Part shown: piece after piece, positions 1 through 7,416 of the stretch
How positions within the stretch are numbered: position 1 is the stretch's first letter
Layout of the letters: each line of letters begins with the position of its first letter
Assembly (NCBI RefSeq): GCF_002939785.1
Contig: NZ_MDEC01000022.1
Span: 1 to 64,000, forward strand
DNA length: 64,000 bases
Direction: 5' to 3'
Source: Xanthomonas codiaei
GTDB lineage: Bacteria; Pseudomonadota; Gammaproteobacteria; Xanthomonadales; Xanthomonadaceae
Program-made: the position numbers and the translations under genes
The notes under the pieces: model-generated
Seen by the model: the letters and a program-made list of their open reading frames with translations, nothing else
Database searches by the model: none
What the model was told of the DNA's origin: nothing

Positions 1-164
1 ACCGAACGTCAGCTGCATGGATGAATCCTCTACATGAGGCGGTAGTGTCGCGCATCTGTGGTGAGTTGATCAGACCTTTCCTAGGTTTACAACCAAATCG
101 CGAGATTTAATCTGTTAAGGTTCGGCAGCGCGGACCGGCGCCAAAGACTTCGTTCCTTCGAACA

Positions 165-180
165 CGAACATGCGTGTTCG
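165..180. promoter_or_regulatory. Probable HxlR operator, copy A (CGAACA-N4-TGTTCG)
   Basis: A perfect inverted repeat CGAACA-tgcg-TGTTCG, identical in both arms and spacing to the site at 2044-2059, which lies between an HxlR regulator and its divergent target. Copy A has an extra CGAACA half-site immediately upstream at 159-164, which also makes a longer palindrome CGAACAC...GTGTTCG at 159-180. Seen directly: symmetry and duplication. Inferred: binding by the HxlR protein encoded at 1616-2017. Confidence 0.6.
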
Positions 181-202
181 CGACGTAGGCCGATGTGCCT
201 TC

Positions 203-231
203 TTGTGCTCTCGATCGATATCGATCATATT
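203..231 (+). promoter_or_regulatory. Promoter copy A in front of the short-chain dehydrogenase
   Basis: TTGTGC at 203-208 and CATATT at 226-231 with a 17-base spacer, a modest sigma70-like pair. The same two elements with the same spacing occur at 2082-2110 in front of the qorB-like gene. The palindromic operator lies just upstream of the -35 element in both copies. Confidence 0.45.
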
Positions 232-269
232 CTTACCAACATTTTGTTCGTTGTCTCGGCGGCACTTAT

Positions 270-320
270 TTGCAGGTCGTCATGAGTGAAGCGAGCGGCG
301 AGATCAGGTGCGCTGGACCT
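270..320 (+). pseudogene. Degenerate remnant of a qorB-like gene start
   Basis: Twelve codons from 270 (TTG CAG GTC ...) read in the frame that aligns with the first twelve codons of the qorB-like gene at 2152. I count about 25 of 36 matching bases. The shared peptide element is SxASG, part of the Rossmann glycine loop. The spacing from the duplicated promoter differs by only three bases between the copies. It probably marks a decayed second qorB-like gene whose body has been replaced. The match is short, so this rests mainly on its position. Confidence 0.35.
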
Positions 321-467
321 AACCGACTGATGTCTCGACCTGCGCAATCTCTAGCGGAAAAGCGCAGTGCGATGCCGCCATCTGCGGCGACGCAACGCTG
401 AAAGAGCTCAAGTCTATCGCGCCGTTGCATGGACAGAGCCGGCCTTAACTAGAATGGAGAAGAAAGA

Positions 468-1214
468 ATGGAAGAAAAGATGATCGCGCTCATTACAGGC
501 GCGAATACAGGCCTTGGCAAGCAGATGGCCAAGGAACTGGCTACGCTGGGTTATATCGTCCTTCTGGGTTGCCGCAATTTTGATAGCGGGAAACAAGCGG
601 CCGAGGAAATCGGCGACAGTGCCCACGCGATCCATCTCGATGTGACCGATGGGCAAAGCATTGCAGCCGCGGCGGCGCGCATCACCACCGAATTTGGCCG
701 GCTCGATCTATTGATCAACAATGCGGCGATCGGCCAATCGGGACGCTACTCCTCCGTGGGAGAGGTGATGGCAGCAAGTAGACCGAGCGCGGCATCGCTG
801 GACGAAATCCGCGCACTCTTCGAAACGAACGTCTTGGGAGCTCTGGCGGTTACACAAGCCATGCTTCCGCTCATCCGGCAATCGCGGACAGGGCGCATCG
901 TGAACGTGTCCAGCGCCGCCGGTTCGTTGACAATCAATGCCGATCCCAATTCCCCAACTCGTCCCTATTTCGGCGTGACTTACGCCCTGTCCAAAAGCGC
1001 GCTCAATGCGATCACGGTGGCGCTCGCCATCGAATTGGAGGACTCCGGGATCAAGGTTCGTGCGGCCAGCCCTGCCATCACCGCGACGGCGATCAACGAT
1101 TTCATGGCTGGCGAAACCGTGGAGGTCGGCGTGCGGCCACTCGTCGCGGCGGCGCTCGATATGGATAGCCCGACGGGCAGCTTTACCGGACCGGACGGTG
1201 CGATACCGTGGTGA
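468..1214 (+). CDS. Short-chain dehydrogenase/reductase (SDR)
   Basis: A 248-residue classical SDR oxidoreductase, the normal family length. The nucleotide-binding glycine loop GANTGLG lies at about residues 10-16, the NNAA motif at about 85, the catalytic serine in NVSSAAGS near 147-152, and the catalytic pair as YALSK (Tyr172, Lys176). The C-terminus TGSFTGPDGAIPW resembles SDRs that act on small carbonyls, but the substrate cannot be read from sequence. The start is supported by GGAGA seven bases upstream; an internal ATG at 480 is possible. The gene sits in the lower-GC patch with the HxlR/QorB pair, and a duplicate of that pair's operator and promoter lies upstream, so it may belong to the same electrophile- or redox-responsive regulon. 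Confidence 0.88.
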   Translation: MEEKMIALITGANTGLGKQMAKELATLGYIVLLGCRNFDSGKQAAEEIGDSAHAIHLDVTDGQSIAAAAARITTEFGRLDLLINNAAIGQSGRYSSVGEVMAASRPSAASLDEIRALFETNVLGALAVTQAMLPLIRQSRTGRIVNVSSAAGSLTINADPNSPTRPYFGVTYALSKSALNAITVALAIELEDSGIKVRAASPAITATAINDFMAGETVEVGVRPLVAAALDMDSPTGSFTGPDGAIPW

Positions 1215-1615
1215 TTGCGACCGAGCATCCGATCCGGATCACAACAACACGGCCTCTGCGGATCACGCCCCTACTGCGTGGTCCGTCGACATGGCACGCT
1301 GTTCGTAGTCCGCATTAAGTCAAAGCTGGAATCAGAATGCGGCACCGTATGGTCGATCTACGTTGAGAGCGCGGAGAGCGTCATCGACGCGCCAGTCTGC
1401 CAGAGCGCATAGTAGCGCTTGCCCAAAAGAACGATCAATTCGAGCCAGGGCCTGACCGGTATCGAGGTCCTGGCTTCAATCTCGTGCGCTGCCTTCGAGG
1501 CAGTGCGATCGATGCCGACATATACCACGCATCCAAAGGCTGAGTTGGCAAGACAACTCACGGACCACGCTGGGACGATTGCTCATCCGCCGCAGGCGAA
1601 CCCTGCTGAACGCGG
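1215..1615. other. Gene-free stretch between the SDR and hxlR
   Basis: About 400 bases with no open frame that I recognise as a protein. Short frames on both strands have no ribosome-binding site or family motif. It may contain eroded remnants, since both flanks are accessory genes, but nothing specific can be supported. Confidence 0.4.
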
Positions 1616-2017
1616 TTAGTTGGTGTTCTTCGCCGCATCGAACTTCGCACGTGCCTTTTCCATCGCAGGACGATGCTTGACTGCCCAAGTGGCAAGAACC
1701 TGTAGCGGTTCGATCAGCGAGCGGCCGAGCTCCGTCAACTCATACTCGACCTTGGGCGGAATGGTCGCATAGGCAGTGCGGGTGGCAAGGCCATCTCGCT
1801 CCAGTGCGCGCAACGTCAGCGTGAGCATGCGGTGGGAGACGCCGCCGACCGCGCGCATGATCGCGTTGAAGCGCAAGGGGCCATTTGAGAGTGCGCCAAC
1901 AACCATGACAGTCCACTTGTCGCCAATACGATCCACTATCTGACCAATGGCCCGGCATTCCTCGGGTGGATGCTCAACGGGGGCAGGTTTTACCTCATCC
2001 AAGACTTTAATATCCAT
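1616..2017 (-). CDS. HxlR-family transcriptional regulator (YtfH/QorR-like)
   Basis: A 133-residue winged-helix regulator of the HxlR family. The conserved signature runs from about residue 25: IGDKWTVMVVGAL, then GPLRFNAIMRAVGGVSHRMLT and LRALERDGL, followed by the wing and YELTELGRSL. Cys21 (EECRAI) sits where YodB/HypR-type HxlR proteins carry their redox- or electrophile-sensing cysteine. I chose the start at 2017 because GGAGG lies eight bases upstream; an upstream ATG at 2050 would run translation through the operator. It is divergent from the qorB-like gene, matching the ytfH/qorB neighbourhood known in Escherichia coli. It is likely to bind the CGAACA-N4-TGTTCG palindrome between the two genes, acting as an autoregulating repressor. 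Confidence 0.88.
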   Translation of the reverse strand: MDIKVLDEVKPAPVEHPPEECRAIGQIVDRIGDKWTVMVVGALSNGPLRFNAIMRAVGGVSHRMLTLTLRALERDGLATRTAYATIPPKVEYELTELGRSLIEPLQVLATWAVKHRPAMEKARAKFDAAKNTN

Positions 2018-2043
2018 CACGAAGACCTCCAAAGACTTTAAAG

Positions 2044-2059
2044 CGAACACAAATGTTCG
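2044..2059. promoter_or_regulatory. Probable HxlR operator, copy B (CGAACA-N4-TGTTCG)
   Basis: A perfect 6-base inverted repeat CGAACA-caaa-TGTTCG in the divergent intergenic region between hxlR and the qorB-like gene, just upstream of the -35 element for qorB. A further TGTTCG half-site lies downstream at 2124-2129. Both features recur in copy A at the window start. Confidence 0.65.
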
Positions 2060-2081
2060 CGACGTACATCACTGTGCATTC

Positions 2082-2110
2082 TTGTGCTCTTACCCGATAT
2101 CGATCATATT
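2082..2110 (+). promoter_or_regulatory. Promoter of the qorB-like gene
   Basis: TTGTGC (2082-2087), 17-base spacer, CATATT (2105-2110). Transcription would start near 2117, giving a leader of about 35 bases to the ATG at 2152. It is duplicated at 203-231. Confidence 0.45.
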
Positions 2111-2151
2111 GTCACTAACATTTTGTTCGTGGATCGAAAGGGAGCATCCAA

Positions 2152-3000
2152 ATGAAGATCGGAGTGAGTGGCGCGAGCGGCAAGCTAGGCGGAGCCGTCG
2201 TAGCAGAACTGATCGCGCGAGGCGGCGGCCACGATCTGGTGGCGATATCGCGTTCGCCGGACAGCGTCACTGGGCCCGTCGAGGCGCGCCTCGGCGACTA
2301 TGATCAGCCCGCATCGCTCGTGAAGGCCTATGCGGGGCTTGATCGTCTGCTGATCATCCCGAGCGCCGACCTGCGTCCCGGGGTACGTGGGGATCAACTC
2401 AAGAACGCCATCGATGCCGCTGTGGAAGCTGGTGTCGCGCATATCTTCCTGATGTCGGCAGTCGGCACGCGGGAGGAGGCCGGGACCGGGCACACGTCGG
2501 CTTACTGGACGGCAGAGCAGCATCTCATCAACACCAGGGCCCGATGGACGATCCTGCGGATGAGCTACTACGCCGAGAGCATGGCCGACGAGATTAAGAT
2601 GTCCCTTGGCCAAGGTGTGCTCGCAGGCCTCGGCGATGAGCGCGTTTCCTATGTTTCTCGTGACGATGTGGCTGCAACGGCGACCGGCGCGCTGCTGGGG
2701 CACGATCACGAAGGCGCCATCTACGCTGCCACCGGGGCTGCCTCCGTCACCGGCCCCGAGCGCGCCGCAATCGTTTCCGAACTGCTTGGCAAGCCGATCA
2801 GCTTCGCCGTCATCTCGGAAGAGCAGTTGCGTGGTGGGCTTTCTCAGTCGGGCTTGCCCGACCCCATCATCGAGGCGTTTGTCGACATCAAGCGCCGCTT
2901 CGTCGCCGGCAACTTCGATATCGTGACCGACGACGTTCAGCGCCTCTCCGGTCGTGGACCGAAATCCCTGCGCGACATCCTCGCTCAGCAACTGGTGTGA
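2152..3000 (+). CDS. QorB-like NAD(P)H:quinone oxidoreductase (NmrA-type Rossmann fold)
   Basis: A 282-residue atypical SDR/NmrA-family protein, close in length and layout to E. coli QorB (YtfG). The Rossmann loop GASGKLGG is at residues 7-14, and a central LMSAVG and a WTxLRMxYYAES segment lie near 140-150, where QorB-type enzymes bind substrate. The likely reaction is NADPH-dependent reduction of quinones or related electrophiles in the cytosol. GGGAG seven bases upstream supports the ATG. It is divergent from an HxlR regulator, the same pairing as ytfG/ytfH. The gene lies in a lower-GC patch bounded on the right by an IS3-type remnant, which suggests it arrived by transfer. Confidence 0.85.
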   Translation: MKIGVSGASGKLGGAVVAELIARGGGHDLVAISRSPDSVTGPVEARLGDYDQPASLVKAYAGLDRLLIIPSADLRPGVRGDQLKNAIDAAVEAGVAHIFLMSAVGTREEAGTGHTSAYWTAEQHLINTRARWTILRMSYYAESMADEIKMSLGQGVLAGLGDERVSYVSRDDVAATATGALLGHDHEGAIYAATGAASVTGPERAAIVSELLGKPISFAVISEEQLRGGLSQSGLPDPIIEAFVDIKRRFVAGNFDIVTDDVQRLSGRGPKSLRDILAQQLV

Positions 3001-3002
3001 GT

Positions 3003-3250
3003 GATACGCCCAAGATGTCCCAGACATCTCAAGGCCATCAGTTGGCGACTCCCAGGTGTCCGTGAGCAGTAAGCGATGTACGGATGGGTTCAAGATCGAA
3101 GCGCTCCGGCAAGCGCCCGATCGTGGGTCCAGGGCGGAAGACGCCGCCGAACGGCTGGGCCTCACCATGCACTGCCTGTACGCCTGGCTGCGCAAGTTCG
3201 GCAAGCCCGGCGTGAACAAGGCTTCGCGCAGCACCGCTTGGAGACCGTGG
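3003..3250 (+). mobile_element. IS3-family transposase OrfA remnant
   Basis: From about 3062 the frame reads SSKRCTDGFKIEALRQ, then AEDAAERLGLTMHCLYAWLRKFGKPGV. This is the N-terminal helix-turn-helix of IS3-family OrfA proteins, which typically read KRYTDEFKIEAV...VAERLG...SLYAWLRKFG. Similarity stops near 3235, where unrelated sequence (an aldo/keto reductase fragment on the other strand) begins. OrfB and the right end are missing, so it cannot move by itself. It marks a breakpoint at the edge of the lower-GC patch. Confidence 0.75.
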
Positions 3251-3450
3251 GTCTATGGAATTCGGCGGTGTCGATGTGAGTGGCGCCGAGCGCGATCAGC
3301 TCGCGCAGCACCGCAAGCGCCACCTCCCGGTCTCGCGCAGGCCCCTGCACGTGATGCCCGGGCAACTGCATGCTGCCGTCGCCCATGCACGGCGAGTTCG
3401 ACCGAGGTGCCCGGCAGGGTGAGGCTGCCGCCGAGGGAGGGTGTAGGGGG
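3250..3450 (-). pseudogene. Aldo/keto reductase, 5' fragment with frameshift
   Basis: Read on the minus strand, one frame gives GGSLTLPGTSVELAVHG. A second frame continues with MGDGSMQLPGHHVQ, then REVALAVLRELIALGATHIDTAEF. Together these match the start of aldo/keto reductases, including the conserved IDTA segment around the active-site aspartate. The two parts need a one-base frameshift near 3390-3400. The reading stops at about 3255 against the IS3 remnant, and the rest of the barrel is absent. It follows the MDR oxidoreductase on the same strand with about 30 bases between, so the two were probably once an operon. Confidence 0.65.
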
Positions 3451-3481
3451 CACCGGTGATCTCGTTGCCTGGACGAGGGGA

Positions 3482-4405
3482 TCAGGCGACGGCGATGACG
3501 ATCTTGCCGCGTGCCTTGCCGGAGATCTGGCGGGCCCAGGCCTGGTCGAAGTCGTCGATACCGTGGGTACTGTCGATCACCACGCGCACGCCTTGCGCAA
3601 CGATGTCCGAGAGCAGCTGGCCAAGACGGTCTGCATAGGGCTTTGCGTAGAAGATGCTGGCCCTGACGCCGGTGGCTTCGGCATCGGCCTGGTCCGGCGG
3701 CATGGTGGTGGACACCAGGCGTCCGCCCTTGCGCAGCACCGTGTACGAGCGGGTCTGGGTATCGCCGCCGACCAGGTCCAGCACCACGTCCACATTGGAC
3801 ACGCGGCTGCTGAAGTCCTGCGTGGTGTAGTCGATGACCTCATCTGCGCCCAGGCTGCGTGCCAGTTCCAGTCCATCGCCGGAGGCGGTGGCGATGACGC
3901 GTGCCCTTGCCTTGTGCGCGAACTGCACCGCGAAGCTGCCCACGCCGCCCGCGGCCGCGTGGATCAGTACGGTTTCTCCAGCGGTGAGTTGCGCTGCGGA
4001 AAACAAGGCATGCCACGCGGTGATGCCGGCGGTGGGAATGGCAGCGCCTTCGGTCACGGACAGGCCAGGCGGCAGCGCGACGCAGGCACTGGCAGGGACT
4101 GCGGCAAACTCGGCCACAGCGCCGCTTCGCCCGGCATCGGTCCACACCAGCACGCGGTCGCCGGCACGCCATTGGGTCACCGCCGAACCGACGCGCTCGA
4201 TGCTGCCGACCAGGTCGGTGCCCAGGGTGATGGGCAAGGCGATGTCGAAGAACTGCTGGGCCACGCCGGAGACCACCAGTGCATCGAGCGGGTTCAGGGC
4301 AGCCGCCTGCACCCGCACCAGCACCTGATCGGGGGCGATAGCGGGGACGGGGATGTCTTCGAGCGCGGGGCGATCATTGAAGTGATGGATGCGGACAGCT
4401 TTCAT
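3482..4405 (-). CDS. Zinc-free MDR-family NADP-dependent oxidoreductase (quinone reductase-like)
   Basis: A 307-residue medium-chain dehydrogenase/reductase. It has the N-terminal GroES-like fold with NPLDALVVSG near 38-47, then the nucleotide-binding fold with the AAAGGVGSFAVQ loop at about 150-160 and LDLVGGDTQ near 213-221. The GHE and cysteine zinc ligands of true alcohol dehydrogenases are absent, placing it with quinone/enone reductases. The substrate is unknown. The gene lies downstream of a TetR regulator on the same strand, and a truncated aldo/keto reductase follows it. Control by the TetR protein is an inference from position only. Confidence 0.87.
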   Translation of the reverse strand: MKAVRIHHFNDRPALEDIPVPAIAPDQVLVRVQAAALNPLDALVVSGVAQQFFDIALPITLGTDLVGSIERVGSAVTQWRAGDRVLVWTDAGRSGAVAEFAAVPASACVALPPGLSVTEGAAIPTAGITAWHALFSAAQLTAGETVLIHAAAGGVGSFAVQFAHKARARVIATASGDGLELARSLGADEVIDYTTQDFSSRVSNVDVVLDLVGGDTQTRSYTVLRKGGRLVSTTMPPDQADAEATGVRASIFYAKPYADRLGQLLSDIVAQGVRVVIDSTHGIDDFDQAWARQISGKARGKIVIAVA

Positions 4406-4631
4406 GGTGTGCTCCGGATGGAATCGAACAGGCGAGGCTGCGCGGTGCAGCAGTCGCGATGGGGTGCTGGACTGCGGGTGGTGAAGCTGGTTTCTGTTGG
4501 CTAGCGGCCAGGAGCCAGACGACGGGCACGGCTGACCATCCCGGATCGGCCGATCCAGACGATGCGACGGGTAGGGTGCACGGCAATGCAGGCGATGGCG
4601 CTGCCGGTCGGTTGGGGTGGGGCGTCAGCGC

Positions 4632-5309
4632 TTATCCGCTGCGTTCTTCGAGAGTCTGTGCGCCGACCGCCGCGCCCTGCAGCAGGGTGCAGACGGCATT
4701 GCCGACGATGACGTCGATTTCCGAGTCGTGCAGCGGTGGGTTGATCAGGCCGACGATCGCCAGCAGCTTGACGTGGCTGGCGGTCATGCTCATGAACTGT
4801 TCGGCCAGCACGTAGGCAGAAAGGCCGGTGGTGAACTGGCCCGGCGCGTCGCCTTGCTGGGTGGCGATCCAGGCGGCCACCTTGGCCTGGATCTTGAGGT
4901 AGCTGGAATTCAACATCGCCTGCGCGATGTCGGGGAAGCGCTTGCCTTCGTTGGTCAGGATGCGGTGCACGGCCAGGGTGCGCGGCGACAGCGCGGTGCG
5001 CACCAGGGTATGGCCGAGCACGGGCAATGCCTCTGCCGGGTTGCGGCCTTCGATCACCAGGGCATCGAGTGGCTTGGCCATTTCCGCAGCCACATGCAGC
5101 ATCGCCGCCTTGAACAGCCCTTCCTTGCCGCCGAAATGCGCGTAGACATTGCGGCGCGACCCGCCGACCACCGCAAGGATGTCGTCCACGGACACGGCGT
5201 CGAAGCCCAGATCCAGAAAACGCTCGGAGGCGACCACGAGCAGGTCGTGGATACGCTGGGCGCCCTTGGTGGTGCGGTGGGTCGGTGGAGCGGGATCGGT
5301 GCTTGCCAC
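4632..5309 (-). CDS. TetR-family transcriptional regulator
   Basis: A TetR/AcrR-type repressor. The N-terminal helix-turn-helix reads LGFDAVSVDDILAVVGGSRRN followed by VYAHFGGKEGLF, the canonical recognition helix region. A helical ligand-binding domain follows (VLAEQFMSM...). The frame is open to 5453 with the first ATG there, but a GTG at 5309 gives 225 residues, the usual size, and leaves the GTAC repeat at 5344 outside the gene. No strong ribosome-binding site decides the start. It is upstream of, and co-directional with, the MDR oxidoreductase. The 4406-4631 gap between them shows no other gene. Confidence 0.82.
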   Translation of the reverse strand: MASTDPAPPTHRTTKGAQRIHDLLVVASERFLDLGFDAVSVDDILAVVGGSRRNVYAHFGGKEGLFKAAMLHVAAEMAKPLDALVIEGRNPAEALPVLGHTLVRTALSPRTLAVHRILTNEGKRFPDIAQAMLNSSYLKIQAKVAAWIATQQGDAPGQFTTGLSAYVLAEQFMSMTASHVKLLAIVGLINPPLHDSEIDVIVGNAVCTLLQGAAVGAQTLEERSG

Positions 5310-5343
5310 GGCTGCATCCGCTGACTGTTCCTGGTGAGGTGCT

Positions 5344-5352
5344 GTACCGTAC
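5344..5352. promoter_or_regulatory. GTACCGTAC inverted repeat, possible TetR operator
   Basis: A short palindrome GTAC-c-GTAC, 35 bases upstream of the GTG proposed as the TetR start. Its position suits autoregulation by a TetR repressor. Only the symmetry is seen; binding is inferred. Confidence 0.3.
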
Positions 5353-5473
5353 CATTTTGGACTTGCAAGCGATTTTTGCGGCGTCGCTGGTGAGGGTAAC
5401 TGGACACGCACTGCTGACCTGCCGGCGGTTGCGTGGGCTCGCGCCGTCTGCATCAGCTGAAATCGCTGTCACC

Positions 5474-5503
5474 CAAAAACACGACGAGCGCCGGGGCGCT
5501 CGT
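5474..5503 (-). terminator. Rho-independent terminator of the Cache-HAMP operon
   Basis: On the minus strand, GACGAGCGCC and GGCGCTCGTC form a 10-base stem with a two-base apex, followed by gtgTTTTTggg. It lies about 120 bases beyond the stop of the 5621-6244 gene. Confidence 0.7.
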
Positions 5504-5620
5504 CAGTTTCGATCCAAAATCAGGGCTTGCATGGTTGCAGCAGGTCGACCGAGCCACCGGTGGTACTGCATGTGGATCGACAACCGTCAGAAACGACCCG
5601 TGTGTTCCCGATGCCGCTCC

Positions 5621-6244
5621 TCAGCGCACCTTGGCCAGCGCAGTGCGTGCATCGGTCATGAAACGCTGCGCTTCCTGCGGCGTGGAGAGATTGGCGCCCA
5701 GCTGGCTGAGCACTTGCTCGATATCGCTGGAGGCGTCCCAGGCTTCGTCGCAGAGCATGCCGGCAATGGGGCCGAGATAGTTCAGCGCGACCTTTTCCAG
5801 CGCATCGCGCACGCGCTCGTCCGGCGCGCTGGTGCCGCCATTGGCTGACGGTGCAGGGGCAGGCGACGCCACCGGCGCCGGTGCCGGAACGACTGCGGGC
5901 GCGACCGGTGCGCGAACCGGGGACGGCGCGCCGCCCAGGTCCTGCTCGAAGCCACCCATCAGCCACTGGCGCGAATCCTCGCTCAGCAGCGAGGGTTTGC
6001 CCAGGCCGGCGCCCGGGTCGGCCTGGAAGCGGGCCTTTGCCGCATTGACCATGGTGAGGCGTTGCACCGCCTCATCGTTGCGCAGCATGCGGAAGACCAC
6101 CTCTTCGATCTGCCCGGCGTTGAGGCGGACGATGCAGGAGTGGTTTTCTTCGGTGACGACGAACAGAAAGCCGGACGCCTTCTTCAATGCCAGCGCCCTT
6201 AGCTCGCGCAGGACCTCGATCAGCGGACGGAATTCATTGGACAT
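5621..6244 (-). CDS. Conserved hypothetical protein with Ala/Pro linker, partner of the Cache-HAMP protein
   Basis: A 207-residue soluble protein without signal or membrane segment. Residues 1-85 form a compact domain (FRPLIEVLRELRALALKKAS ... VVTEENHSCIVRLNAGQIEEVVF) resembling small beta-rich signalling domains of the DUF4388/roadblock-associated kind; I do not recognise the family for certain. Residues 110-140 are a low-complexity Ala/Pro linker. The rest is helical (VRDALEKVALNYLGPIAGML ... SDIEQVLSQLGANL). AGGAAG upstream supports the ATG. It begins 44 bases after the Cache-HAMP gene on the same strand and ends before a good terminator, so the pair is probably one transcript. A role as cytoplasmic partner of the sensor is inferred from context. 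Confidence 0.75.
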   Translation of the reverse strand: MSNEFRPLIEVLRELRALALKKASGFLFVVTEENHSCIVRLNAGQIEEVVFRMLRNDEAVQRLTMVNAAKARFQADPGAGLGKPSLLSEDSRQWLMGGFEQDLGGAPSPVRAPVAPAVVPAPAPVASPAPAPSANGGTSAPDERVRDALEKVALNYLGPIAGMLCDEAWDASSDIEQVLSQLGANLSTPQEAQRFMTDARTALAKVR

Positions 6245-6288
6245 GGCGTCTTCCTTGCATCATCTGGTACGTCATCGGGCGGAACGGC

Positions 6289-7416
6289 TCAGCGTTTGCT
6301 GAGACGCTCCATGGCCAACCGGACGCTGTTGGACAGGCGGGAGATGGCGCGCGCCAGCGTACCAATTTCGTCCTTGAGGTTGACCTCTTCGATCGTGTGG
6401 TTCCACTTGCCCAGGCTGAGTTCCTCGGCCACGGTGGTCAGATGCTGGATCGGGCGCAACACGCGGCTCCAGATCAGGGCCCACTGCAGGCCGAGCAGCA
6501 GCGCGCACACCAGCAGGCCGATGCCGGCGATCCACAGCGACTGCCGCACGATCACGCCGTTGACGTCGCTCTTGGGATAGGCGGACACCAGGGTGAAGCC
6601 CCAATCGGGCACTTCCTGCTTGGTCACCACCCAGTCGTCCGGGCTGTCCTTGACGATCCGCTCGATGGTGGCGGTGTCGGTGGTGGCACCGGTGGTGGAC
6701 TGGAAGCGCAGCTTGTTCTTGCTGTCGAAGATGGCGATGAAGCCGGAATCGAGCACGCGACGGCTGCTGACCACGTTTTCCAGCGCCTGGGTGTCGGCCT
6801 TGTAGCCCACATACCAGGCGCCGATCACGCGCTTGTCGCTGCCGGCGAAGATCGGCTCGTAGCCGGTGACGTACGGGTTGCCCAGGATGTCGACCACGCC
6901 GTAGAAACTTTCGCCGTTACGCAGCTTGGCCGCGGCCTGGCCATTGGGATCGAGCACGGTGCCGATGGCGCGGCTGCCGTCGTCCTTCTTGACGTTGGTG
7001 GAGATACGCACGAAGTCCTCGCCGGTGCGCGAGAACAGCGTGGCGGTACCTTCGTGGATGGCGGTGACGTCGTCGAGCATGGTGAAGACGTTGGCCTGCG
7101 AGCGCTGGCCCAGCAGCAGGTCGTTGGCGTTGCGGTCGGCCACGCGGATCTCGTTGCCCAGGCTCGGCGCGCCCTGCGCGTTGGCTTCCTTGCGCAGCTG
7201 GCGCATCGAGGAATTGACGCGGTCGAGCATCATCGAGCGGGTGACCGTGAACAGGGTCTGCAACGACACCGACTGGCGCTCGATCGACTCGCCGGCTTCG
7301 AACTTGACCCGGTTCGCTTCGGTAATGGCCAGAATGACCGTCAGTGCCACCACCACGACCAGCACCAAGGCCAGCACCGGCAACAGCAGGCGCACCCGCA
7401 AAGAGTGACGAAGCAT
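6289..7416 (-). CDS. Membrane sensor with Cache domain and HAMP, no output domain
   Basis: About 375 residues. A membrane segment at about 10-30 (LLLPVLALVLVVVVALTVIL) is followed by a large periplasmic Cache (Cache_3/Cache_2-like) domain to about 285, with repeated DxxTxI, GYEPIF and GAWYVGYK elements. A second membrane segment (SLWIAGIGLLVCALLLGLQW) and a HAMP linker (RPIQHLTTVAEELSLGKWN...) run almost to the C-terminus. There is no methyl-accepting, kinase or GGDEF domain. It therefore senses a periplasmic ligand and ends just after HAMP, so it must pass its signal to another protein. The following 207-residue gene is the obvious candidate. AGGGGA upstream of the ATG at 7416 supports this start; the longer open frame to 7716 has no such site. 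Confidence 0.85.
   Translation of the reverse strand: MLRHSLRVRLLLPVLALVLVVVVALTVILAITEANRVKFEAGESIERQSVSLQTLFTVTRSMMLDRVNSSMRQLRKEANAQGAPSLGNEIRVADRNANDLLLGQRSQANVFTMLDDVTAIHEGTATLFSRTGEDFVRISTNVKKDDGSRAIGTVLDPNGQAAAKLRNGESFYGVVDILGNPYVTGYEPIFAGSDKRVIGAWYVGYKADTQALENVVSSRRVLDSGFIAIFDSKNKLRFQSTTGATTDTATIERIVKDSPDDWVVTKQEVPDWGFTLVSAYPKSDVNGVIVRQSLWIAGIGLLVCALLLGLQWALIWSRVLRPIQHLTTVAEELSLGKWNHTIEEVNLKDEIGTLARAISRLSNSVRLAMERLSKR

Larger units (their letters stand above)
1..467. other. Gene-free stretch holding a second HxlR-type control region
   Basis: No convincing gene. The base composition is visibly more AT-rich than the rest of the window. From 165 to 250 it aligns without gaps to the control region in front of the qorB-like gene (2044-2129); I count about 69 of 86 matching bases. 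It also carries a short in-frame echo of the qorB start at 270-305. The short-chain dehydrogenase at 468 lies about 220 bases downstream of the copied promoter. Confidence 0.6.
5310..5620. other. Intergenic region between TetR and the 5621 gene
   Basis: Holds the possible TetR operator at 5344 and, at 5474-5503, the terminator of the gene to its right. No gene is seen. Confidence 0.5.

Noticed and set aside
1358-1561. A 67-codon minus-strand frame beginning VYVGID-like, reminiscent of an IS110 start
   Set aside because: Only a few residues fit, and no catalytic residues or flanks of an IS are present.
6289-7416. Calling the Cache-HAMP protein a chemoreceptor
   Set aside because: It has no methyl-accepting signalling domain after HAMP.
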